Source: Xylanimicrobium pachnodae JCM 13526 = NBRC 107786 (GTDB lineage Bacteria > Actinomycetota > Actinomycetes > Actinomycetales > Cellulomonadaceae). From it: DNA of 64,000 bases. This document shows positions 31,403-38,905 of the stretch, piece after piece. The notes beneath the pieces were generated by a model. It was not told the DNA's origin and searched no databases. It worked only from the letters and a program-made list of their open reading frames with translations. Numbering within the stretch: the first letter of the stretch is position 1; each line of letters begins with the position of its first letter. The stretch covers positions 1-64,000 of the forward strand of contig BCWJ01000012.1 in the NCBI GenBank assembly GCA_001592145.1, read 5' to 3'. Made by a program: the position numbers and the translations under genes.

Positions 31403-32302
31403 GTGAACACCTCCCCCCAGTCCCCGGTCATCGTTGTGACCGAGGAGAAGAAGCGTCGCCGGGGCATGATCTGGATCGCAGGCGGCGCCGCGGTGGCGGT
31501 CGCTGCGATCGGCGGCGGCACCTTCGCCCTGTGGTCGGACTCGGCCGCGTTCGACGGCGGCACGATCACCGCCGGTGACCTGGACCTGGTCCAGGTCGAG
31601 CAGACCAAGTTCTACGACGTCTCGCCGGACCGCCAGGACATCGCCGACGTGCTGGTGAACGGCGTGTCGCTGAAGGACGAGACCAAGCACCTGAACGTCT
31701 CGGGCGACCTGTCGGTGCAGAACGCCACCCTCCAGGGGCACCTGATCGACTCGATCGCCGACTGGCGCATGGTGCCGGGCGACACGGTTGCCGCGGTGCT
31801 GAACTCCGAGGTCCGCCTCGTGGGTGACAACCTGGTGGCCGAGCTCTCGGTCGACAAGGGCGTCTTCGCGCAGGCGGTCGCCGGCGCCGAGACGCTCGAC
31901 CAGGACGGCAACGCCGTGACCGACGCGGACGGCTTCACCGACCCGTCGCTGACGTACACCTACACGGTGTTCGACGGCAACGGCGACATCGTCGGCGGCT
32001 ACGACCACGTGGCGATCGACCCGGCCGCGTTCGACGGTCACCTCGCGTACTTCGAGGCGTCGAACGCCGGGCAGGACTCGGGTGCGGCCGACGCCGAGGA
32101 CGGCGTGATCTACGTCGGCGACGACGGCGTCGAGAAGGTCACGGTCGTGTTCGAGGCCGTGTTCCAGGACACGAACGACCGCGTCGACGTCGGCGCGGCC
32201 GAGGCGATCGGCGGCATCAACCTGAAGCTCTCGCAGCTGCGTTCGGGCACCGTCGCCAACGACGGTGTCAAGACGGGTGTCGGCGCGCAGCAGACCAACT
32301 GA
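31403..32302 (+). CDS. SipW-type signal-peptide exported protein C (TIGR04089-like)
   Basis: A 299-residue protein of the alternate-signal-mediated exported protein type. After KKRRRG comes a hydrophobic stretch and GGGTFALWSDSAAFDGGTI-TAGDLDL (about residues 38-64), nearly the same as protein A. The WRMVPGDTVAAVL and VRLVGDNLVAELSV segments also match A, as does the ending KLSQLRSGT, so A and C are paralogues. GTG 31403 has GAAGGGAA upstream. It is likely the major subunit cut by the signal peptidase encoded next (inference). Confidence 0.87.
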   Translation: MNTSPQSPVIVVTEEKKRRRGMIWIAGGAAVAVAAIGGGTFALWSDSAAFDGGTITAGDLDLVQVEQTKFYDVSPDRQDIADVLVNGVSLKDETKHLNVSGDLSVQNATLQGHLIDSIADWRMVPGDTVAAVLNSEVRLVGDNLVAELSVDKGVFAQAVAGAETLDQDGNAVTDADGFTDPSLTYTYTVFDGNGDIVGGYDHVAIDPAAFDGHLAYFEASNAGQDSGAADAEDGVIYVGDDGVEKVTVVFEAVFQDTNDRVDVGAAEAIGGINLKLSQLRSGTVANDGVKTGVGAQQTN

Positions 32303-32400
32303 CGCCTCCCCACTCACCCGGACGGGCGGGGTGCTGATCGCCTCCGCCCGTCCGGGCACGTCCCCCGCCCCAGGTCGCCCAGGCCGGAAGGAGTCCCGCC

Positions 32401-33225
32401 GTGAACCGCTCCAGCGTCCGGCGCCTGCTGCGCACCGCGCGGCGGTCCGCGTGGTACGACTCCCCCTGGCGGATCGCCGGTGCGGCCCTCTCGATCGCCG
32501 TGACCATCGCGCTCCTCGCCGTCGTCGCGGCGCTCTTCGTGATCCCCAAGGTGTTGGGCGGTGCCAGCCTGACCGTCCTGACCGGCTCCATGGAGCCGGT
32601 GTTCATGCCCGGCGACGTCGTCGTCGTCAAGGGGGTGAACGAGGCCGACGTCTGCACGAGCATCGGCATCGGCACCATCGTCACGTACTTCCCCGAGCCG
32701 GGCAGCCCCGACCTCATCACGCACCGCGTCGTCGCCAAGACGGTCGGCACGTTCGACGACGGCACCCACTGCCGGCTGATCACGCAGGGCGACAACAACG
32801 ACGCCACGGACGAACCGGTCTCGCCGGCACAGGTGCGGGGCGTGTTCATGTACGGGATCCCCCAGCTCGGCTGGGCCCGGCAGTGGGTGCAGCAGAACCC
32901 GCGGTCGGTGGCGATGGTGGTCGGAGCGATCGTCGTCGTCGCGCTGCTGTGGGGCAGCCTGCGGCCGCCGAAGACCCGGGTGGTCTCCTACGGGGCGACG
33001 GGCGCGGCCGTCCCGTCCCCGCCCGCACCCGGCCCGCTCGACGAGGCCGAGCTACAGCTACGGCGCCGCGAGCTCGCCGTGCGCGAGCGCGAGGTCGCCG
33101 TCCGCGAGCACGAGCTCGCGCTCTTGCGGGGCGACCCGCCGCCACCACCACCGCCAGCAGACCCACCCCACCCGATCCTCACCGGTGCCGCACCAGGCCC
33201 GGCCGCCACCCCGGAGCAGAACTGA
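32401..33225 (+). CDS. Signal peptidase I, SipW type, with proline/coiled-coil tail
   Basis: A 274-residue membrane protease. One membrane segment (26-48) is followed by the catalytic Ser in TGSMEP (Ser63) and DLITHRVV with His108 where ordinary bacterial signal peptidases have Lys, so it is of the ER/SipW Ser-His class. A second segment spans about 169-187. The tail has a heptad-like helix (LRRRELAVREREVAVREHELALLRG, 220-244) and a polyproline run, not needed for peptidase activity. AAGGAG precedes GTG 32401. It presumably processes proteins A-C. Confidence 0.9.
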   Translation: MNRSSVRRLLRTARRSAWYDSPWRIAGAALSIAVTIALLAVVAALFVIPKVLGGASLTVLTGSMEPVFMPGDVVVVKGVNEADVCTSIGIGTIVTYFPEPGSPDLITHRVVAKTVGTFDDGTHCRLITQGDNNDATDEPVSPAQVRGVFMYGIPQLGWARQWVQQNPRSVAMVVGAIVVVALLWGSLRPPKTRVVSYGATGAAVPSPPAPGPLDEAELQLRRRELAVREREVAVREHELALLRGDPPPPPPPADPPHPILTGAAPGPAATPEQN

Positions 33226-34253
33226 TGGCACACCCCACACCGATCGCGAGCCCGGGCCTGGATCCGCTGGTGATCCGCGCCGGCGGCGACGGACTCTCCC
33301 GCCGCGGCCGGATCATCGCGTGGTCGCTCGCGCTCGCCCTGCTGCTGGTCGCCGGCGGTTCCCTCTACAGCGCTGGGGCCGCCCTGCTCGACGGCAAGCA
33401 GGCGCCGGCAGCGGGCACGGCCGCCGGGCAGGCGGCCGCCGCTGGCCTCGGCTCCCCGGCCACCAACGGTGGCCAGGTCGCGGGCCGCAGCCCGGAGGGC
33501 GGCACCTACGTCTACGACGTGACCAAGACGTCCCTGAGCAACGCCATCGAGGCGCAGTGGGACGGCCCGACGACGCAGCTCGACTGGAAGTCGGGGGGCT
33601 ATGCCACGGCGGAGGCCACCTTCGTCGGCGACCGGGTCTTCTCGCCGGGTGACGAGGTCTCCCGCACGTTGACCGTCACGAACGCGGGACCGTCCGCCGG
33701 CGTGATGTCGATCGGCATCCTCGTCGACCAGGCGCTCACCGAGCTCACCCAGAACCCCGATCTGGCACAGGACGTCGAGCTGTTCTGGGACGTGGCCGGG
33801 ATCCAGGGCAGCCAGACCTTCGACGCGCTGCTGGACCAGCAGCGCGTGGGCACTCCCGTCGTCGCGGAGGTGCGGGTGCCGCAGGGCGCGGCGAGCGAGG
33901 TCACGGTGGGCGTGCGGATGGACCGGGCTGTCACCGGGAACCGGAACCTGGGCACCGACTCCACGGTGCTGACCTTCCAGGTGCTCGCGCAGCTCCAGGG
34001 TGACACGAGCACCTACCAGCCGCCGGCGGCCCTGCCCAAGACCGGCGTGGCACTCGCCGGCGCCGTCGCCCTGGCCGCCGCCCTGCTCATGCTCGGCTGG
34101 CTGCTGATCGCGCGCCGTCGCCGCCGGTGCGACGAGTGCGACACGAAGCTGACCCGTGACGAGCCGTGGAGCAAGTTCCACGACGGCGACGGCGGCACGC
34201 GGATCCTGTGCGGACCGTGTGGTGCGCCCCAGGCCGTCGCCCCCACGACCTGA
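33225..34253 (+). CDS. LPKTG surface protein with four-cysteine cytoplasmic tail
   Basis: A 342-residue protein with an N-terminal hydrophobic segment (31-52), a Gly/Ala/Pro linker, a beta-rich middle domain (EVSRTLTVTNAGPSAGVMSIG), and at the C-terminus LPKTG (270-274), a membrane segment (276-296), five Arg, then CDECDTKL and CGPCG (Cys 302, 305, 329, 332). The last part looks like a zinc ribbon. A sortase signal normally ends within a few residues of the Arg patch, so this tail is unusual. Its ATG overlaps the upstream stop. It may anchor the structure formed by A-C. Confidence 0.85.
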   Translation: MAHPTPIASPGLDPLVIRAGGDGLSRRGRIIAWSLALALLLVAGGSLYSAGAALLDGKQAPAAGTAAGQAAAAGLGSPATNGGQVAGRSPEGGTYVYDVTKTSLSNAIEAQWDGPTTQLDWKSGGYATAEATFVGDRVFSPGDEVSRTLTVTNAGPSAGVMSIGILVDQALTELTQNPDLAQDVELFWDVAGIQGSQTFDALLDQQRVGTPVVAEVRVPQGAASEVTVGVRMDRAVTGNRNLGTDSTVLTFQVLAQLQGDTSTYQPPAALPKTGVALAGAVALAAALLMLGWLLIARRRRRCDECDTKLTRDEPWSKFHDGDGGTRILCGPCGAPQAVAPTT

Positions 34254-34270
34254 CGCGTCACCCGAACGGC

Positions 34271-34311
34271 AAGGGCCGCGGAACCCGGTGGATCCGGGTT
34301 CCGCGGCCCTT
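34271..34311. terminator. Terminator of the surface-protein unit
   Basis: A perfect 18-bp stem (34271-34288 and 34294-34311) with a 5-base loop, starting AAGGGCC and ending GGCCCTT. It lies 17 bases after the last gene of the unit and 95 bases before the convergent AraC gene, so it can serve both strands. Confidence 0.9.
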
Positions 34312-34406
34312 GGTGCGTCCCGCCGTGGTGTGTCCGCTCTCGTCGCCGGAACGGGTGGCGTCGTGTGTGATCTCGGATGTCGCTTGTTGTGCAATGCCTC
34401 GTCGGC

Positions 34407-35438
34407 TCAGGAGTCCTGGGCGCGGACCATTTCACGGTATGACGCAGGGCTCAGGCCCGTCGCATTGATCACGGCCCTCCGCATCGTGGCGGGAGACCCG
34501 TATCCGGCCCGCGCCGAGATCGCCGGCAGAGAGAGATTGGCGAATCGCGGGTCCGCGAGGAGATCGAGCGCGTGCTCCAGGCGGTATCGGGCGATCCACT
34601 GGCATGCATTGGTGTCGCCGAAAAAGGCCCGCTGCAGAGTGCGCTGGGAAATCCCCAGCGCGCTGGCCAAGGTAATGGGGTTGAGGTCCGGGTCGCTGCG
34701 ATGCGTGCGGATGTACTGCAGTGCGGTCTCCTTGACCGAATGGGTACGTCCCAGCTCGTTCAGGTCCGGCGGAGTCGACGCGATCAATGAGCACGCGATT
34801 GCTTCCACCGTGGTTCGGGTCAGGGCGCGGTCGGCCCATTTCCGGCGTTCCTCCCCGGTCTGGAGCAGGGAGTTGATGAACGCCCCGAGGGCCAGCAGCA
34901 CCGACGTGTTGTCCGGCCAGAAGCCGCAGCGGGCGCGCCGCAGAAGCGCGGAAAACCGCGGTTCGTCGACGCTGAGGTCCAGGTGGAACCGGGTGCCGCT
35001 GCTCGTGGCGGTGTACGTCGACCGCTGGTCTCCCGGGATCAGAAGACCGGAGCCGGGGAACATCATGATCTTCTTCCCGTCGACCTCGACGAGAAGGGAT
35101 CCCTCCTGGACGATCAGGAGTCGGTACACGGGATGGTTGTGGTGGAAGTTGTCCGCGAGGGCGGCGCGTGAGTGCGGCGTGAAATGCACCGCACCGATGG
35201 TGATCGGGCCATAGCGCGCCGAAGTGACCCGGCATCGGAAACTGGAGGAGCTGCGCCCGCCGTAGGGGGTGGCCCCAAAATCCGCCATGCCCTCCGCGCC
35301 GACGAAGTCGCGGACAAAACGTCCACCATCTGCCAAGGGCGTGTCGTATATCGACTCGCATGACAGCCGGACTCGTTCACGAGCGTGCATCGGTGCATCG
35401 ATCTGCGTCTCATCGAAGGCCGTGGCCGCCGGTTCCAT
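34407..35438 (-). CDS. AraC family transcriptional regulator
   Basis: A 343-residue regulator: an N-terminal AraC_binding_2-like half (cupin, with FRCRVTSARYGPITIGAVHFTPHSRA and FPGSGLLIPGDQRSTY) and two C-terminal helix-turn-helix motifs (LASALGISQRTLQRAF and ISARAGYGSPATMRRAV) ending LSPASYREM. ATG 35438 is used although no clear ribosome binding site precedes it; a longer N-terminus is possible. It sits between the surface unit and the PTS locus; which it controls cannot be told from sequence. Lower GC in its coding sequence than the neighbours hints at acquisition. Confidence 0.88.
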   Translation of the reverse strand: MEPAATAFDETQIDAPMHARERVRLSCESIYDTPLADGGRFVRDFVGAEGMADFGATPYGGRSSSSFRCRVTSARYGPITIGAVHFTPHSRAALADNFHHNHPVYRLLIVQEGSLLVEVDGKKIMMFPGSGLLIPGDQRSTYTATSSGTRFHLDLSVDEPRFSALLRRARCGFWPDNTSVLLALGAFINSLLQTGEERRKWADRALTRTTVEAIACSLIASTPPDLNELGRTHSVKETALQYIRTHRSDPDLNPITLASALGISQRTLQRAFFGDTNACQWIARYRLEHALDLLADPRFANLSLPAISARAGYGSPATMRRAVINATGLSPASYREMVRAQDS

Positions 35439-35667
35439 GACGCAATCTTGGGTGGTTTTGTCGGGGCAACTATCGCGGTGGCGCCGCGTGCACATCGGGT
35501 GGCGCCACGTGCTTTGTTCGACATACCCAGGTGTGTGCAGGAGCCGCCATCGCACCGATGCGGAGGGTCATGACGCGATGATGCCTGTCCCGCGCAGGAG
35601 GGGCCTTGCCGATGTCGTCTCCTGGTGACGACGACCCGCTGGGGTGTCGGAAGATGACCGCGGGGAC

Positions 35668-36408
35668 TCAGAACTCGTAGTGGATGGCGTCGCGGTACTC
35701 GGCGATCAGGGACCGGTTGAGCTCGTCCCCGCCGTCGAGGTTGGCGGAGAAGAAGATGGGCGGGTTGGCGACGCCGGCGTCGACGAGCCGCTGCACCACC
35801 TCGACCACGATGGTGTTGAGCACGGCGGCTCCCACCACGGTCGAGGTGGGTCCCACCGCCTGGGCGACCCCCTCGACCTGCACCGCGGCGTCCCCGACGT
35901 CGCCGTGGTTGTCGATGACGACGTCGGCCACCTCGAACAGGCGCCGGCCCGTCGAGTGCCGCGACGTCGTGCTCGCGGAGTACGTGACGTTGGTCAGCGC
36001 GATGATCTGCACCCCCAGGCTCCGGGCGTGCAGGGCCAGGTCGATGATGACGGGGTTGCGGCCCGACACGGAGTGGAGGATGAGCACGTCCCCCGCCCGG
36101 AAGGGCACGAACCGGCCGATGACGGCGCCGTACCCTTCCAGGCGCTCCATCTGCGACGTGAACGTCACCGGGGACCGGTCCAGCATGAACTCGCGGGCGA
36201 AGATCGGGTTGATGGTCATCATCCCGCCGGCCCGGTAGTACAGCTCCTCGGTGAGGATGCCCGCGTGGCTCGCGCCGAACACGAACACGGAACGCTTCTC
36301 GAGGTTCGCCGCCGCGATCATCTCGATCGCCGCGTCGATGTTCGGCTGCTCGGCGTCGAACACCTCGTCGAGCAGCGCCTGCACCCGGGTCTGGTAGCGG
36401 TACGCCAT
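35668..36408 (-). CDS. SIS-domain sugar isomerase/phosphosugar protein
   Basis: A 246-residue SIS-domain protein with the core strands SVFVFGASHAG (about residues 41-51) and VLILHSVSGRNP (about 107-118). Such proteins bind or isomerise phosphosugars. It starts two bases after the EIIC gene stop in the same orientation, so it is probably the intracellular step after PTS import by the neighbouring EIIB/EIIC. The natural sugar is unknown. Confidence 0.85.
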   Translation of the reverse strand: MAYRYQTRVQALLDEVFDAEQPNIDAAIEMIAAANLEKRSVFVFGASHAGILTEELYYRAGGMMTINPIFAREFMLDRSPVTFTSQMERLEGYGAVIGRFVPFRAGDVLILHSVSGRNPVIIDLALHARSLGVQIIALTNVTYSASTTSRHSTGRRLFEVADVVIDNHGDVGDAAVQVEGVAQAVGPTSTVVGAAVLNTIVVEVVQRLVDAGVANPPIFFSANLDGGDELNRSLIAEYRDAIHYEF

Positions 36409-36410
36409 CG

Positions 36411-37670
36411 TCAGAACCCGCCCAGGAGCCCGCCGACGCCGCGGCCGATGATGCCGAACAATGACAGGTCGTTGCCGCCGAAGATCATCAGCCAGTTCAT
36501 GATCGTCTCGCGGAACAGGATGACCGACAGGCCCAGCAGCGCCACCATGACGACGGAGGAGACGATGGTGCCGATGACGGCGCCGCGGAACCCGCCCATG
36601 CCGTCGCCGATCACGGCCGCACCGCCCATCTCGAAGAACGACGTCACGACCAACGGCACCAGGAGCAGGCCGAACAGGTCCGTCGCGTTCGCGATGATGA
36701 TGAGCACGGTCGAGCTGATCATCGCGACGATGAAGCCGATGATGACGGCGTTGGGGCGGTAGTTGAACAGGATCGGCACGTCGAAGGCGGGCTTGGACCC
36801 GGGGACGACCTTCTCGGCGATGCCCTGGAACGCCGGGATGATCTGGTTGATCAGCAGCCGGACACCGTAGAGCATGATGAGCAGGCCGGCGCCGAACGAG
36901 ATGCCGGCGTTGATCGAGAACATGACCAGGTTGTCGCCGTCGGGCACCAGGGACGGGGCGATGATCCCCACCACGATGTTCATGAGGAACAGCGTGATGG
37001 CGCCCGTGATCGAGATCTCGCGGAAGAACCCGAGGCTCGCGGGGATGTTGAGGTCCTCGGTGGACTTCTCCTTGTTGCCCACGCGCTTCGCGACGAACCC
37101 GGAGATGAGCGACAGGATGCCGGTGGGGTGACCGATGAGGAAGCTGTCGTCCTCCGTGGCCGCCCACACGTACTTGCGCATGATCCAGGGCATGAACGAC
37201 CAGTACAGCGCCGAGAACACGGCACCGAACCCGATGAGCAGCCCGCCGGACAGGCCGGCCTCGACGCCGGCCGCGATGAAGATGAAGGGGAACCACCACA
37301 GCATGTGACCGGTCAGGAAGATGGTCTTGACCGGGGTGAAGCGGGCGATGAGCAGGTGCAGGATCAGGCCGAAGAGCATGGCCAGGCCGATGTCGCCGCC
37401 GTGGTCCGCGGTGAACGTGACGTCCGAGAGGCCGTCGGCGACGGTGACGCCCAGCTCGGACTGCACGGCGGTGTTGATGGGGGCGATGGCTCCGACGAGC
37501 ATGGCCACACCAGCCTGCAGGATCACCATGCCGAACGCGGCGGTCAGGGCGCCCTTGACGACGTCGGCGACGGGCTTGCGCTGGATGATCAGGCCGAGCA
37601 GCGCGATGAGGCCCAGCAGGATCGGCGGGTTGCGCAGGATGTTGTCAGTGATGAAGTTCAGGACTGGCAC
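36411..37670 (-). CDS. PTS EIIC permease, ascorbate/UlaA (SgaT) type
   Basis: A 419-residue membrane protein with about eleven hydrophobic segments, matching the UlaA/SgaT EIIC family in length and composition (N-terminal INPPILLGL-like segment, mid GHPTGILSLISGFVAKRVG). It forms the transport channel of a group II PTS whose EIIB and EIIA are nearby. The ascorbate family name does not prove the substrate; many actinobacterial members are uncharacterised. Confidence 0.88.
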   Translation of the reverse strand: MPVLNFITDNILRNPPILLGLIALLGLIIQRKPVADVVKGALTAAFGMVILQAGVAMLVGAIAPINTAVQSELGVTVADGLSDVTFTADHGGDIGLAMLFGLILHLLIARFTPVKTIFLTGHMLWWFPFIFIAAGVEAGLSGGLLIGFGAVFSALYWSFMPWIMRKYVWAATEDDSFLIGHPTGILSLISGFVAKRVGNKEKSTEDLNIPASLGFFREISITGAITLFLMNIVVGIIAPSLVPDGDNLVMFSINAGISFGAGLLIMLYGVRLLINQIIPAFQGIAEKVVPGSKPAFDVPILFNYRPNAVIIGFIVAMISSTVLIIIANATDLFGLLLVPLVVTSFFEMGGAAVIGDGMGGFRGAVIGTIVSSVVMVALLGLSVILFRETIMNWLMIFGGNDLSLFGIIGRGVGGLLGGF

Positions 37671-37708
37671 GACGGGCTCCTTCGCACGTCAGGTGAACGG
37701 TGGCGCGG

Positions 37709-37984
37709 TCAGGAACCGGAGGTCAGCGCCTGGAGGTGGGCGGTCGCCTCGGCCTTGTCGGTGTACCGCTTCACCGCGATCACGGGGCACTTGGCGGAGC
37801 TCTTGAGCTGGGCGGCCAGTTCCGTGCTGGTGAAGATGACGTCGGGCTGGGATGCCTGGGCGGTCGCGATGTCGGTGTTCTCGACGTCGACCTTCAGGCC
37901 CAGCTCCTTGGCCGCCTTCTCGAGGGTCATCTTGAGCACCATCGAGCTGCCGACTCCGAAACCACACACGGCAAGGATCTTCAT
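37709..37984 (-). CDS. PTS EIIB component
   Basis: A 91-residue protein with the phosphorylated cysteine in the opening MKILAVCGFGVGSS (Cys7), typical of lactose/ascorbate/galactitol-type EIIB. It passes phosphate from EIIA to the sugar carried by EIIC. It is the first gene of the minus-strand EIIB-EIIC-SIS group and is divergent from the EIIA gene across 273 bases. Confidence 0.9.
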   Translation of the reverse strand: MKILAVCGFGVGSSMVLKMTLEKAAKELGLKVDVENTDIATAQASQPDVIFTSTELAAQLKSSAKCPVIAVKRYTDKAEATAHLQALTSGS

Positions 37985-38257
37985 CAGAGTTCTCCATCGA
38001 CTCGAAGGACTGCGGCACGTGCCCTGACGCGGCTCGCGTGACCTGCGCCACACGCCGACCTTCACCCCGGGGTGGTCCAAAGTCAATCGGTAGCGCGGCG
38101 TCCCCGCAGGTCGTGCGCGGGCGGCCGTGCCTCGCGCTCGCCCCCAGCCGTGGCGCGACCCCTGCGGCGATGCCAGGATCGTTGCCAGGGTGCGACGCCG
38201 TCCCGGCGCGCCGTGCCGCCGACGACACAGCGGGCCGCGACCCGCGGGAGGTCAACG

Positions 38258-38707
38258 ATGAGCCTGGCAGACCACCTGCCCGAGGGGGCGATCATCACGG
38301 GCGCCCACGCGGGCGACTGGCGTGAGGCCGTGCGCATCGCCGGCGACGCGCTCGTGACGACGGGCGTGACGGACGCCGCCTACACGGACGCCATGCTGGC
38401 AGCGATCGAGGAGCTCGGTCCCTACGTCGTGCTCGCCCCCGGCTTCGCGCTCCCGCACGCCCGGCCGTCCGAGGCGGTGCACCGCGCCGGGATCTCCTGG
38501 GTCGGCCTCGCCGAGCCCGTCGAGTTCGGGTCGGCCGACAACGACCCCGTGCGGCTGGTCGTGGCGCTCGCGGCCCCCGACGCGAAGGCCCACGTCGGGA
38601 TCATGGCGCAGCTCGCGGGCGTCCTGACCGAGGACGACGTCCTGGCCGCGCTCATGAACGCCCAGACACCCGACGAGGTGCGCGACATCCTCGCGTCCCA
38701 GGCGTGA
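38258..38707 (+). CDS. PTS EIIA component (EIIA-2, fructose/mannitol-like fold)
   Basis: A 149-residue protein with the phosphohistidine in GFALPHARP (His67) and the AHVGIMAQLAG and LMNAQTPDEV motifs of the EIIA-2 domain. It receives phosphate from HPr and gives it to EIIB. GGGAGGT lies five bases before ATG 38258. It is divergent from EIIB, so the two halves of the system may use a common control region at 37985-38257, in which no clear operator was found. Confidence 0.9.
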   Translation: MSLADHLPEGAIITGAHAGDWREAVRIAGDALVTTGVTDAAYTDAMLAAIEELGPYVVLAPGFALPHARPSEAVHRAGISWVGLAEPVEFGSADNDPVRLVVALAAPDAKAHVGIMAQLAGVLTEDDVLAALMNAQTPDEVRDILASQA

Positions 38708-38795
38708 GGAAGGCTCACACGGACCGTGCCGAGGGCTCGGCGCGGTGACTCGCGGGCGATCGTGCTCAGGCGGCGCTCGTGAAAGTCGCTCGTGA

Positions 38796-38820
38796 AAGTT
38801 GAGTGAAGCCGACTCAACTT
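38796..38820. promoter_or_regulatory. HAIR element 1 (HspR site)
   Basis: Perfect 9-base arms, AAGTTGAGT and ACTCAACTT, separated by 7 bases, match the HspR-associated inverted repeat (CTTGAGT-N7-ACTCAAG). It lies about 100 bases before dnaK. Confidence 0.9.
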
Positions 38821-38858
38821 GGAGGTCACGAACTTGCATCGGGGGCACGCCCGGATCT

Positions 38859-38883
38859 AAGTTGAGTGCAGCAGACTCAACCT
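38859..38883. promoter_or_regulatory. HAIR element 2 and dnaK promoter
   Basis: AAGTTGAGT and ACTCAACCT around a 7-base spacer, a second HspR-type site with one arm slightly imperfect. A plausible promoter, TTGCAT (38834-38839) and TCTAAG (38856-38861), lies directly against it, so HspR binding here would block RNA polymerase. Two HAIR boxes in front of dnaK are typical of actinobacteria. Confidence 0.88.
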
Positions 38884-38905
38884 GAACTCTCCGGAGGAAC
38901 CACCT

